Source of the DNA: Entomospira nematocerorum
Lineage (GTDB): Bacteria > Spirochaetota > Spirochaetia > WRBN01
Length of the DNA: 64,000 nucleotides
Assembly (NCBI RefSeq): GCF_028748105.1
Contig: NZ_CP118168.1
Location: forward strand, 1,354,721 to 1,418,720
Reading direction: 5' to 3'
In this document: piece after piece, positions 17,034 through 25,779 of the stretch
Layout of the letters: each line of letters opens with the position of its first letter
How positions within the stretch are numbered: the first letter of the stretch is position 1
The notes under the pieces: generated by a model
What the model was told of the DNA's origin: nothing
The model's database searches: none
The model's input: only the letters and a program-made list of their open reading frames with translations
Program-made: the position numbers and the translations under genes

Positions 17034-20000
17034 GTGATTACACATAATTACGAGACATTTCTCAAGCAAATATACGATAGTAAGGACATCAAGTCTCTTT
17101 ATGAGAAGATGGCTTCTCACAATGATACCGAATCAATAGCAATTACGGGATTAAAAAAGGCTTGGCTAGCTTTTTTCCTTAAAATAAGTTCCTTCAAAGC
17201 ACCCCCTATCATCATAACTCCTAGCCAACAGCATGCAGCTCATCTACAGGGAGATCTCAAGCTATTAGGTGTTAAATGTCTTACTTTTGACTCTATTCAG
17301 CATCGTATTTATGATCCATCACACTCAGCCGGCGATCGTCTAGCACAACTAGCACAGCTATCTCTTAGTGAGGAAATAGTTATTATTCCCATTAGGACTT
17401 TAATGCTCAAAGTAATTTCACCGCAGGCATTACTTTCACGAGTCCTTTCCCTGCAGATAAAAAAATCCTATGACGCACATGGAATAGCGGAAAAGTTAGT
17501 TTCTATGGGTTATAGTCGTACAAATCGTGTTTTAATTCATGGCGAATTTGCACTTCGTGGTGAAATCATTGATATCTTTCCTCATGCGCAGAATTTCCCA
17601 TTCCGGCTACAGTTTGACTTTGATAATTTGGAGACAATAAAGTTGTTTGATCCAGAAGATCAGCGTAGCCTTGAGTCTGTAACAACAATTGATATCCCTC
17701 CTATTTACTCCCTTCCAGTAGAAGACATTACAAACTATGAAAAAATTCACCAACAATGGAGAGCTGAACAGCATAATGACTCCCTGCATCTCTCTCCAGA
17801 AGAGTACAAGCAGCATATCGATCTCTTTGCTCTGATGCTAGAATGCAATCATAACATAGATATTCTCCACTACCTACCACAAAAGAGACCCATTTTGCTT
17901 AGTGACTTTAATGCACTAGAAACAGTCTCTGATACATTTCAGAAAGAGGTAAATGCACTCTACAAAGAAGCCATTCGAGCTGGTCAAAAAATTCCAAAAC
18001 CTGAATCAATTCTTTTCTCCTGGCAAGAGCTCATGGATCAGCGCTTTTCTAGTGCAATAATTCTTAAAAATTTTACAGATCTTAAATCTGAGCATCACGT
18101 GATTACCTATGAAGAGTCTCGTAGTTTTTTTGGTAATATTAATTTTTTGAAAGAAGAACTGCAACAACTCCATAAAACCGGCTATCACATTGCTATTTTT
18201 AGTGAAAATGAGCAACAAGCCTTGCGTATTGAAACACTCCTTGGGGAGGAGTCTCATTATGTTGAAATTTTTCCTTTTGAAATAAGTGCTGGATTCACAC
18301 TACCACAAGCCAAAGTAGTTGCTATCTGTGAACATGAAATTTTTGGGCGTAAACGAAGAGAAATTAAGCATAACACCCAAAAAATCGAAAGTAGTGTTAT
18401 AGATAGCTTTGTCGATCTCAATCCAGGCGACCACATTGTTCATGTTAATTATGGTGTTGGTCTATTTAAAGGGATTGAAAGAATGAATGCCGGTGGTAGT
18501 GAGAGAGATTACATTACACTCGAATATTTTGAAGGTGATTTAATTTTTGTACCTATCGAGCAGGTTAATCTTGTTCAGCGTTATATTGGTTCTTCAGGAG
18601 AAAAACCCCGATTAGATAAAATCGGAGGACGATCATGGAGTCAGAAAAAGAGTCGAGCTAGAAAAAGTGCTGAAGAACTTTCTGGTTTTCTTGTAGATCT
18701 CTATGCAAAGCGTGAAGCATCCAGAGGATTTGCCTTTAATCTTGATGATCCAATGTTAGTGAGTATGGAACGAGATTTTGAAGCCCACTTTCCCTACCAA
18801 GAAACAGCAGATCAACTTACTGTTATGGAAGAAATCAAAGCAGATATGCAACAAATTAAACCTATGGATCGCTTAGTCTGTGGAGATGTTGGTTATGGTA
18901 AAACAGAACTTGCAATGCGATCAGCTTTTCGTGCAGTTCTTTGTGGGAAACAGTGTGCAGTTCTTTGCCCAACGACCATTCTCGCAGAACAACACTATGA
19001 AAATTTTCTCAAACGTTTTGAAGCCTTTGATTTTATTAATATCAAACTCCTCAGTCGTGCAATCGATCGTAAGACTCAAAAAAAGACTCTTGAAGAATTA
19101 GCCAGTGGTCAGATTGATATCGTCATTGGTACACACCGAATTCTCAGTAAAGATTTACAATTTAGAAATCTAGGATTACTCATTATTGATGAAGAGCAAA
19201 GATTTGGGGTGAAAGATAAAGAAAAAGTAAAAAATCTTAAGGCTGATATAGATTGTCTTACATTAAGTGCAACACCTATTCCTCGGACACTACATATGAG
19301 TCTTGTCAAAATTCGCGATCTCTCTATGCTTAAAACCCCTCCTGCTAATCGGAAGCCTGTAGAGACTTATGTCAGTGAATTCAATGCTGATCTCATCGCA
19401 AAAGCTATTCGCAAGGAGCTAACTCGGGGTGGGCAAATTTTTTATCTCCACAATAGGGTGGAAAGTCTAGAAAGTATTCGTCAGTTCCTTTGTCAGACCG
19501 TTCCAGAAGCATCAATTGAATTTGCTCATGGTAAAATGAGCGGTGATGAAATGGATGAAGTCATGCATCGCTTTATTAATGGTGGATTCCAAGTATTGTT
19601 AAGTACAACTATCATTGAGAGTGGTATCGATATACCCAATGTAAATACCATTATCATTGATCGGGCGGATATGTATGGCGTAAGTCAGCTCTATCAGCTA
19701 CGCGGTAGAGTTGGACGTAGTGACAGATTAGCTTATGCCTATCTTTTCTATCCTGAAAAATCCGCACTTAGCGAACTAGCCATGAAGCGTCTCCAAATCA
19801 TTAGCGACTTTACAGAGCTTGGCTCTGGTTTTAAAATTGCAATGAAAGACATGGAAGTACGTGGAGCGGGTAACTTACTGGGACCAGAACAGTCTGGAGA
19901 AATCCAATCTGTAGGCTTTGATCTCTATTTAAAATTGCTTGATGAAGCCATTCGATCCCGTATTCATGATGAACCGGAGACGATTGAACCATATTTAGAG

Positions 20001-20426
20001 CTTGAATATTCGGGGTTCATTCCAGACACATATATTAGTAGCTCGATGGAAAAAATGGAAATTTATAAAAAAATTGCCGTTATTGAAACTACAGATGAAA
20101 TTGAAGGTCTCCATGCAGAACTACTGGATCGCTTTGGAAATGTGCCAGATGAGGTCTATAGCTTGATTTCACTTGCAGAAATTCGTGTCTTATGTCGTAA
20201 ACTCCGTATTAGTAGCATCAAAGAACGCAACGGTTGGGCAGAGGTCGAATTTAGTAAACTCCAAATGATTAACTTTGATAAACTCATGCGTATCATTCAT
20301 GAAAGTCAAGGAAAGTTAAAGCCAAGCCCGCTCAATCCTGCTGCAATTTTACTAGAAACGGGTCGTATTGGATTAAAAGAAAAATCTGAATTTATTCGTG
20401 ATCGGCTCCAACAAATTATTACTTAA
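17034..20426 (+). CDS. mfd: Transcription-repair coupling factor Mfd
   Basis: Mfd removes RNA polymerase stalled at lesions and recruits UvrA. The 1130-residue product has the UvrB-like N-terminal module, the RNA-polymerase-interaction (CarD-like) domain (GDHIVHVNYGVGLFKGIERM), a RecG-like helicase with Walker A GDVGYGKTE (617-625), DEEQRFG (719 on), TATPIPRTLHMS-type motif III (SATPIPRTLHMS), ESGIDIPNVNT and QLRGRVGRSD, and a C-terminal TRCF domain. The start is GTG; no Shine-Dalgarno is visible and the promoter abuts it, implying a leaderless message. The N-terminal sequence from this GTG matches the expected family extent, so a downstream start is less likely. Confidence 0.96.
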   Translation: MITHNYETFLKQIYDSKDIKSLYEKMASHNDTESIAITGLKKAWLAFFLKISSFKAPPIIITPSQQHAAHLQGDLKLLGVKCLTFDSIQHRIYDPSHSAGDRLAQLAQLSLSEEIVIIPIRTLMLKVISPQALLSRVLSLQIKKSYDAHGIAEKLVSMGYSRTNRVLIHGEFALRGEIIDIFPHAQNFPFRLQFDFDNLETIKLFDPEDQRSLESVTTIDIPPIYSLPVEDITNYEKIHQQWRAEQHNDSLHLSPEEYKQHIDLFALMLECNHNIDILHYLPQKRPILLSDFNALETVSDTFQKEVNALYKEAIRAGQKIPKPESILFSWQELMDQRFSSAIILKNFTDLKSEHHVITYEESRSFFGNINFLKEELQQLHKTGYHIAIFSENEQQALRIETLLGEESHYVEIFPFEISAGFTLPQAKVVAICEHEIFGRKRREIKHNTQKIESSVIDSFVDLNPGDHIVHVNYGVGLFKGIERMNAGGSERDYITLEYFEGDLIFVPIEQVNLVQRYIGSSGEKPRLDKIGGRSWSQKKSRARKSAEELSGFLVDLYAKREASRGFAFNLDDPMLVSMERDFEAHFPYQETADQLTVMEEIKADMQQIKPMDRLVCGDVGYGKTELAMRSAFRAVLCGKQCAVLCPTTILAEQHYENFLKRFEAFDFINIKLLSRAIDRKTQKKTLEELASGQIDIVIGTHRILSKDLQFRNLGLLIIDEEQRFGVKDKEKVKNLKADIDCLTLSATPIPRTLHMSLVKIRDLSMLKTPPANRKPVETYVSEFNADLIAKAIRKELTRGGQIFYLHNRVESLESIRQFLCQTVPEASIEFAHGKMSGDEMDEVMHRFINGGFQVLLSTTIIESGIDIPNVNTIIIDRADMYGVSQLYQLRGRVGRSDRLAYAYLFYPEKSALSELAMKRLQIISDFTELGSGFKIAMKDMEVRGAGNLLGPEQSGEIQSVGFDLYLKLLDEAIRSRIHDEPETIEPYLELEYSGFIPDTYISSSMEKMEIYKKIAVIETTDEIEGLHAELLDRFGNVPDEVYSLISLAEIRVLCRKLRISSIKERNGWAEVEFSKLQMINFDKLMRIIHESQGKLKPSPLNPAAILLETGRIGLKEKSEFIRDRLQQIIT

Positions 20427-20442
20427 TAAAGCTGCAATCAAC

Positions 20443-20471
20443 TTGACATTTTTTATAAAAATTGTTATATT
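20443..20471 (+). promoter_or_regulatory. Strong promoter for leader peptide and first symporter gene
   Basis: TTGACA, 17-bp spacer, TATATT, with transcription expected from about 20478. It lies just after the mfd stop and drives the leader region described next. Confidence 0.7.
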
Positions 20472-20500
20472 ATCACCTATCTTAGGTTAAGGAGGAAATT

Positions 20501-20632
20501 ATGCGTCTCTCTACATCAGAACAACAACTTTGTACTATCATTGATGTTTCTCAATCTTCTATGCATGAATCCATCCTTTCCAATAACATTAATTACAATC
20601 TTAACAGTTGGTACTTTTTACTCTTAATATAA
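20501..20632 (+). CDS. 43-codon leader peptide rich in Trp/Tyr/Phe/Leu at its end
   Basis: A strong Shine-Dalgarno (AAGGAGG, 20489-20495) and ATG start a 43-residue frame that ends ...NLNSWYFLLLI and TAA. It resembles no protein family, and its last seven codons are Trp-Tyr-Phe-Leu-Leu-Leu-Ile, all hydrophobic or aromatic. It lies between a strong promoter and an intrinsic terminator, 98 bp before an amino-acid-type sodium symporter gene. This is the layout of a transcription attenuator in which ribosome stalling on scarce charged tRNAs decides read-through. That it is translated is well supported by the ribosome site; its regulatory role is inferred. Confidence 0.65.
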   Translation: MRLSTSEQQLCTIIDVSQSSMHESILSNNINYNLNSWYFLLLI

Positions 20633-20700
20633 GAAGCGGTTGAGTATCTCCTTATTATATAAAAAAGAAGGGTGGATGCTCCACCCTTCTTTTTTATTAT
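20570..20700 (+). promoter_or_regulatory. Candidate attenuator with competing hairpins
   Basis: The terminator is at 20661-20695: a stem of up to 16 bp (AAAAAAGAAGGGTGGA with its complement), then T-rich sequence. Its 5' arm (GAAGGGTGGA, 20667-20676) can also pair with TCCATCCTTTC (20570-20580) inside the leader frame, 10 pairs with one bulged U and one G-U, a possible antiterminator. The Trp/Tyr codons (GGTACT, 20610-20615) can pair with AGTATC (20643-20648). CTCCTTA (20649-20655) is complementary to the leader's own TAAGGAG ribosome site. Pairings were found by eye and not energy-evaluated. Confidence 0.55.
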
Positions 20701-20729
20701 ATTGATATCTTTTTTTTATAGGAGAACTT

Positions 20730-22070
20730 ATGTCGGCTAAACAGGAACAATGGGGTTCGAACTTTGGGTTCGTTATGGCTATGATCGCCAGCGCAGTTGG
20801 ATTAGGCAGTATCTGGAGATTTCCCTACATCGTGGGAACCAATGGTGGTAGTGCTTTTATTATTTTATACATTTTTCTGATTATTGTTGTTGGAATCATC
20901 GGTATGTCCGTAGAAGTTGCATTAGGTCGTAATAGTGGAGTGGATGCTATTGATGCCTATACCAAACATGCTCCAAAATCCAAAGCACTAGGATATATGG
21001 GGATTTTAACAGGATTCATTCTTATGAGTATTTATAGTGTTCTCGGTGCTTGGGTGCTACACTATGTAATGCAATCTCTTCTCTTTAATCTAACTAGTCT
21101 GCCTTCAGACCATTTTTATCAATTTATCACAAGTTATGAACCTTCTCTTTGGCAGCTTCTCTTCATCCTTATGAGTGCGGCAATTGTGAGTGCAGGTGTA
21201 TCTAAAGGGATTGAAAAATACAGCTCTCTCATTAACATTATTTTGCTGGTACTCATTATTATTGTAACCATTCGATCAGTCACACTTCCAGGTGCTATGG
21301 AGGGAATAAAATATCTCCTAAAACCTGACTTTGCCAAACTCATCGACTCTAATGTCTGGTTGATGGCCATTGGTCATGCATTTTTTAGTCTTTCTCTTGG
21401 CGCTGGAGCAGCTATTACGTTTGGTTGCTATGTAAAAAAAGAGACAAATATCATTAAATCAAGTGCAATTACTGGATTTACAACTCTTGGTATGGCATTA
21501 CTCATGGGATTTGCAATTTTCCCTGCCGTTTTTGCAGCTGGAGCCAAACCTGACAGTGGACCTGGATTACTTTTTGAAGTACTTCCACATGTATTTGCTA
21601 ATATCAAAGGTGGATCTATTTTTGCTATTCTCTTCTTTATTGCAACGTTTCTTGCGGCATTGACAAGTACATTCAGTATGATAGAATCCCTAATCATACG
21701 CATCATGACCGTTACGAAAGCAAAACGTACTACAGTAACTTGGTCTCTGACTGCTATACTGATTGTCATTAGTCTACCGATGTCTCTATCGTACAATTTA
21801 TTAAGTGGTGTTATTCTCTTTGATCGTAATCTTATGGGCAACGTAGAATTCTTGATTGACAAAATTTTAATGCCACTAAATTCCATTATATTACTTATTA
21901 TTGCAGGATGGTTTTGGAAATCTAAAGGTATATTACAAGAGCTTTCTAATAATGGCTCTATCCGTCTACCCATGCAAAACCTCATGTTGTGGGCTATTCG
22001 AGTGATTCTTCCTCTTTTTATTCTCATTATTCTCTTGAAACCTTTAGTAGAGTATCTTGTGGCCAAATAA
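20730..22070 (+). CDS. Neurotransmitter:sodium symporter family transporter (first of two)
   Basis: A 446-residue membrane protein with about 11-12 helices. The N-terminus, WGSNFGFVMAMIASAVGLG then SIWRFPYIVGTNGG, holds the unwound TM1 sodium- and substrate-binding segment of LeuT-fold NSS transporters, and the VEVALGRNSG segment follows. Bacterial members take up amino acids, often Trp, Leu, Tyr or Phe, with sodium. AGGAGA lies 4 nt before the ATG. The leader peptide and terminator upstream, with Trp-Tyr-Phe-Leu-Leu-Leu-Ile codons, suggest the substrate is among those amino acids. A closely similar paralog follows 200 bp downstream. Confidence 0.93.
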   Translation: MSAKQEQWGSNFGFVMAMIASAVGLGSIWRFPYIVGTNGGSAFIILYIFLIIVVGIIGMSVEVALGRNSGVDAIDAYTKHAPKSKALGYMGILTGFILMSIYSVLGAWVLHYVMQSLLFNLTSLPSDHFYQFITSYEPSLWQLLFILMSAAIVSAGVSKGIEKYSSLINIILLVLIIIVTIRSVTLPGAMEGIKYLLKPDFAKLIDSNVWLMAIGHAFFSLSLGAGAAITFGCYVKKETNIIKSSAITGFTTLGMALLMGFAIFPAVFAAGAKPDSGPGLLFEVLPHVFANIKGGSIFAILFFIATFLAALTSTFSMIESLIIRIMTVTKAKRTTVTWSLTAILIVISLPMSLSYNLLSGVILFDRNLMGNVEFLIDKILMPLNSIILLIIAGWFWKSKGILQELSNNGSIRLPMQNLMLWAIRVILPLFILIILLKPLVEYLVAK

Positions 22071-22078
22071 TCTATCAT

Positions 22079-22114
22079 AGACATAAGAGTAGTTGTTATA
22101 CGACTCTTATGTCT
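22079..22114 (+). terminator. Stem-loop after the first symporter gene
   Basis: A perfect 12-bp stem (AGACATAAGAGT with its complement) and 12-nt loop begin 9 bp after the stop. No U-tract follows, so it may be an RNA-stabilising hairpin or a weak terminator. Confidence 0.5.
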
Positions 22115-22194
22115 AGTAGACTAAATGGATAACAATTTTCTTATTTTTCATTAAATATAATTTAATAAAAAAAAGAATATTCATGCAAAAATAC

Positions 22195-22223
22195 TTGATA
22201 CATCTATATAAATAGATTATAAT
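22195..22223 (+). promoter_or_regulatory. Promoter for the second symporter gene
   Basis: TTGATA, 17-bp spacer, TATAAT. The leader is about 40 nt with an AAAGGAG ribosome site and no leader peptide or terminator, in contrast to the first symporter gene. Confidence 0.75.
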
Positions 22224-22269
22224 ATCCTTTCATACAAATGATTTTATTAAATCAAAGGAGTACATCATT

Positions 22270-23622
22270 ATGGCCTCTCAAAAAGATGAGTGGAGTTCCC
22301 ATTTTGGGTTTTTAATGGCAGCCATTGCAAGTGCTGTTGGCTTAGGTAGCATCTGGCGCTTCCCCTACTTAGTAGGAAGCTACGGTGGTAGTGCATTTAT
22401 TATTATGTATACACTACTGGTGATTATTGTAGGAGTGCTAGGACTTGCTGTTGAAATCTCCATTGGTCGCAACGGTGGAACAGATGCTGTCCATAGCTAC
22501 ACAGCAATAGAACCTAAAAGTAAACTATTTAGCTATATAGGAATCATTACTGGATTTACTGTTATGACCTTTTATAGCCTCATTGGTGGTTGGATTCTTC
22601 ACTATCTTTACAAATCTATCACTTTTTCTCTTTCATCTCTATCCTCCGATCATTTTGGTCAATTTATTGCCAGTGATGCAGCTTTATACTGGCAACTAAT
22701 ATTCATTGGTCTTACATCATTTGTTATCATGAAAGGAGTTTCACAAGGGATTGAAAAGTACAGTAAGTCAATGAATATTCTTCTATTCATTCTTATTGTT
22801 GCTATCACAATACGCTCTGTTACACTTCCCAACTCGATAGAGGGAATCATGTTCCTTATCAATCCTGATTTTACCATTTTTAAAGATAGATCGATTTGGC
22901 TCATGGCCATCGGACAAGCATTCTTTAGTCTTTCCCTTGGTATGACTATTATGGTAACTTACGGCTGTTATGTTCCAAAATCCATCAACATTGTTAAGTC
23001 AAGCTTTGTTGTGGCAATATCCACTCTCTTTATTGCAATACTTATGGGTTTTGCTATCTTTCCAGCAGTATTCGCATTAGGGTTTGATCCAGCTGGTGGA
23101 ACAGGACTATTATTCAATGTTTTACCGCAAGTTTTCACTGCGATGCCTTTTGGTGGACCTATTTTTGCTATTTTATTTTTTATTGCAACATTCTTCGCTG
23201 CTATAACAAGTACAATCAGTCTTATTGAGCCAGTTGTCGCAAGAGTCATTAAAATATCAGGATTATCAAGAACACGATCAACCATTTTAGTTACAATTAT
23301 CTTAATTACGTTAAGTGTTCCTGTGGCATTTTCTTTCGGACGCCTTAGTCATATAACGATATTTGGTAGTAATATCTTTAACTCCCTGGACTTTGTTACA
23401 GACAAAATTCTCTTACCATTCAATGCAATTGTAACATTTATTCTTGCTGGATGGTTCTGGAAATCTAATGGATTTATAAAAGAAATTACAAATCAAGGTA
23501 CTCTAAAAATTCCTTTTCAGCCAATCATCACGTGGATGATAAAAGTCATTCTACCAGCAATTATTGGTATCCTTCTCATAAGTAATCTCAAACCGATGTT
23601 ACTCTCTATTATCAACCAGTAA
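22270..23622 (+). CDS. Neurotransmitter:sodium symporter family transporter (second of two)
   Basis: This 450-residue paralog of the preceding symporter keeps the same TM1 segment (HFGFLMAAIASAVGLGS, IWRFPYLVGSYGG) and the overall helix pattern; the two align end to end with many identical stretches such as IRSVTLP and SIWLMAIGQAFFSLSLG. They probably arose by tandem duplication. It has its own promoter and no attenuator, so the pair are likely regulated differently and may differ in substrate. Which amino acid it carries cannot be told. A strong terminator follows. Confidence 0.93.
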   Translation: MASQKDEWSSHFGFLMAAIASAVGLGSIWRFPYLVGSYGGSAFIIMYTLLVIIVGVLGLAVEISIGRNGGTDAVHSYTAIEPKSKLFSYIGIITGFTVMTFYSLIGGWILHYLYKSITFSLSSLSSDHFGQFIASDAALYWQLIFIGLTSFVIMKGVSQGIEKYSKSMNILLFILIVAITIRSVTLPNSIEGIMFLINPDFTIFKDRSIWLMAIGQAFFSLSLGMTIMVTYGCYVPKSINIVKSSFVVAISTLFIAILMGFAIFPAVFALGFDPAGGTGLLFNVLPQVFTAMPFGGPIFAILFFIATFFAAITSTISLIEPVVARVIKISGLSRTRSTILVTIILITLSVPVAFSFGRLSHITIFGSNIFNSLDFVTDKILLPFNAIVTFILAGWFWKSNGFIKEITNQGTLKIPFQPIITWMIKVILPAIIGILLISNLKPMLLSIINQ

Positions 23623-23638
23623 TATTGTATACTACAAG

Positions 23639-23674
23639 GAAAGGAGATGAAGAGATCATCTCCTTTCTCTTTAT
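23639..23674. terminator. Intrinsic terminator between the second symporter gene and glgX
   Basis: A perfect 12-bp stem (GAAAGGAGATGA with its complement), loop AGAGA, then TCTTTAT on the plus strand. It separates convergent genes and may serve both. Confidence 0.75.
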
Positions 23675-25753
23675 CTAGCCACGCACACAAACTAACACAG
23701 CTACGGAGTGTGGTTGCACAGAGTATGAATACGGATCAACGAGATTCTCATATTTACCTAAAGGAAAAATATCCCTTGGACTTTCTAACGCAGTATCTAT
23801 CTTTAAACGCCAGTGCATATGATTATTAATCAATGGGAAATAAAAAGTCTTTATTTCTTCTGTTGGATTAAATAAAATCATCATATCTTTTCCATCATCA
23901 TCAGAACCTGTCGCCTCTTTTTCACCAGAAAAACAAACACCTAAAGCATTATCCGCTTCATGCCATTTATAGCTATGACCGTCACAACCGAACCAAATAA
24001 TATCAGCCTTAGTTCCACCAGCGGGTACATATCCTTTAAAAAATTCCTTTCTACCAAACACTCGATGTCGTCTGCGAAATGCGATTAACTCCTTCGTAAA
24101 ACGAAAAAGATCCTCTCTCTCTATCTCTACAAGACTCCAATCATACCAGCTCAATTCGTTATCTTGACAATACGTATTATTATTGCCCTTCTGCGTACGG
24201 CCAAATTCATCACCACCTAATAGCATGGGCGTGCCATGGGAAAGCATCAGGGTTACAAGGAAATTCTTCATGCGTTGTTTACGAAATTGTAATATTGCTT
24301 GATCATTTGTATCCCCCTCTACTCCAGAATTCCAGCTTAAATTATTATCACTACCATCAATATTATTTTGTCCATTAGCAAAATTATTTTTATGAGAGTA
24401 ACTCACTAAATCTCGCAATGTAAAACCATCATGTGCCGTGACATAATTAATACTATGATAGGGTTTTTTTCCACTATTACTATATAGATCATCACTGCCG
24501 GCAACTCTTGTTGCAAAGGCAGCAGCAGTATCATAATCATTACGCCAATAACGCCTTACTTCATCTCGATAGCGATCATTCCACTCTGCAAAATAAATAC
24601 CGGGAAATTCACCCACTTGATATCCACCAGCGGCATCCCATGGCTCTGCAATCATTTTAGTCTTCTTCAATATGGGATCTTCCATAATAGACTGTAATAA
24701 AGGTGAATTTTGAATAATATTACCATGACTATCTCGTGATAATATTGTTGCTAAATCGAAACGAAAGCCATCAACATGCATCTCAGCAACCCAATAACGT
24801 AGTGAGTCTATAATTAAATTTTTCACTACTTCTGCATAACAATGTAATGTATTTCCTGTTCCAGAATAGTTCCAATAGTAGCGCTTATCTTCATATAATA
24901 GATAATAAATACTATTATCTATTCCTTTAAAACTGATCACTGGACCACACTCATTTCCTTCATTTGTGTGGTTATATACAACATCTAAAATAACCTCTAA
25001 CCCAGCCTTGTGTAACTCGCGCACCATCGTTTTAAATTCAATAACTTGATTACCACGATGATTATCCTCAGCGTAGCGTGCTTTAGGTGTAAAAAAAGCC
25101 ATGGTAGAGTATCCCCAATAGTTACGAAGAGGATGCTCCTTCGTTCCATTCTTTGCATACTCCATATCATCAAATTCCATGACCGGTAACAATTCTACAG
25201 AGGTGACCCCTAACTCTTTCAAATAAGGAATCATTTCAATCATACCCAAGTACGTTCCAGCATAGGGCTTACCACTTGTATGGGAGATACCCTTAAGGTG
25301 CGTCTCATAGATCACGGTATCCCTGAGAGGATAATTAAGTGGGCGATCTCCTTGCCAATCAAAAGTATCTGTATACACAATTGACTTAGGTCTTCGTTGC
25401 TTAGAAAAGAGATCCCACTCAAATTCACCTGTTAAAGCGCGTGCATAAGGATCAAGAAGCAATAAATTCGCATCATATCGATAACCTAACTGTGGTTCAT
25501 GATCACCATCAATATAATACCCATATAATGCACCAGGTGAGAGACCTATAATGGCGATATGCCAAACATCTCCTGTACGATTAATAATTGGATCTAGTGC
25601 ATATGTTTCGACTGGCTCACTATCATGAATATCCCCAAATATGGCCAGAGTAATCTTTGTAGCATGATGGCTATATATAGCAAAATTAATCCCATTTGCA
25701 GTTACAGTTGATCCCAGCTGTAACGGTGATCCTATTCCAACTTCTCTTTGCAT
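23675..25753 (-). CDS. glgX: Glycogen debranching enzyme GlgX (isoamylase type)
   Basis: The 692-residue product has an N-terminal CBM48/isoamylase domain (GINFAIYSHHATKITLAIF), then a GH13 barrel with conserved regions VILDVVYNHT, the nucleophile Asp333 in VDGFRFDLATI, the acid Glu370 in MIAEPWDAAG and Asp442 in VTAHDGFTLRDLV. GlgX hydrolyses alpha-1,6 branches of limit dextrins during glycogen use in the cytoplasm. It is the last gene of a leftward run, 26 bp after the U32 gene. No other glycogen genes are in the window. TreX-like debranching is the near alternative. Confidence 0.93.
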   Translation of the reverse strand: MQREVGIGSPLQLGSTVTANGINFAIYSHHATKITLAIFGDIHDSEPVETYALDPIINRTGDVWHIAIIGLSPGALYGYYIDGDHEPQLGYRYDANLLLLDPYARALTGEFEWDLFSKQRRPKSIVYTDTFDWQGDRPLNYPLRDTVIYETHLKGISHTSGKPYAGTYLGMIEMIPYLKELGVTSVELLPVMEFDDMEYAKNGTKEHPLRNYWGYSTMAFFTPKARYAEDNHRGNQVIEFKTMVRELHKAGLEVILDVVYNHTNEGNECGPVISFKGIDNSIYYLLYEDKRYYWNYSGTGNTLHCYAEVVKNLIIDSLRYWVAEMHVDGFRFDLATILSRDSHGNIIQNSPLLQSIMEDPILKKTKMIAEPWDAAGGYQVGEFPGIYFAEWNDRYRDEVRRYWRNDYDTAAAFATRVAGSDDLYSNSGKKPYHSINYVTAHDGFTLRDLVSYSHKNNFANGQNNIDGSDNNLSWNSGVEGDTNDQAILQFRKQRMKNFLVTLMLSHGTPMLLGGDEFGRTQKGNNNTYCQDNELSWYDWSLVEIEREDLFRFTKELIAFRRRHRVFGRKEFFKGYVPAGGTKADIIWFGCDGHSYKWHEADNALGVCFSGEKEATGSDDDGKDMMILFNPTEEIKTFYFPLINNHMHWRLKIDTALESPRDIFPLGKYENLVDPYSYSVQPHSVAVLVCVRG

Positions 25754-25779
25754 TCTTGTCCTCTTTTTTTATCCCTAAC

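Noticed and set aside
21428..22084. A 218-residue minus-strand frame opposite the first symporter gene
   Set aside because: It is the reverse of a membrane-protein gene and shows no signals of its own.
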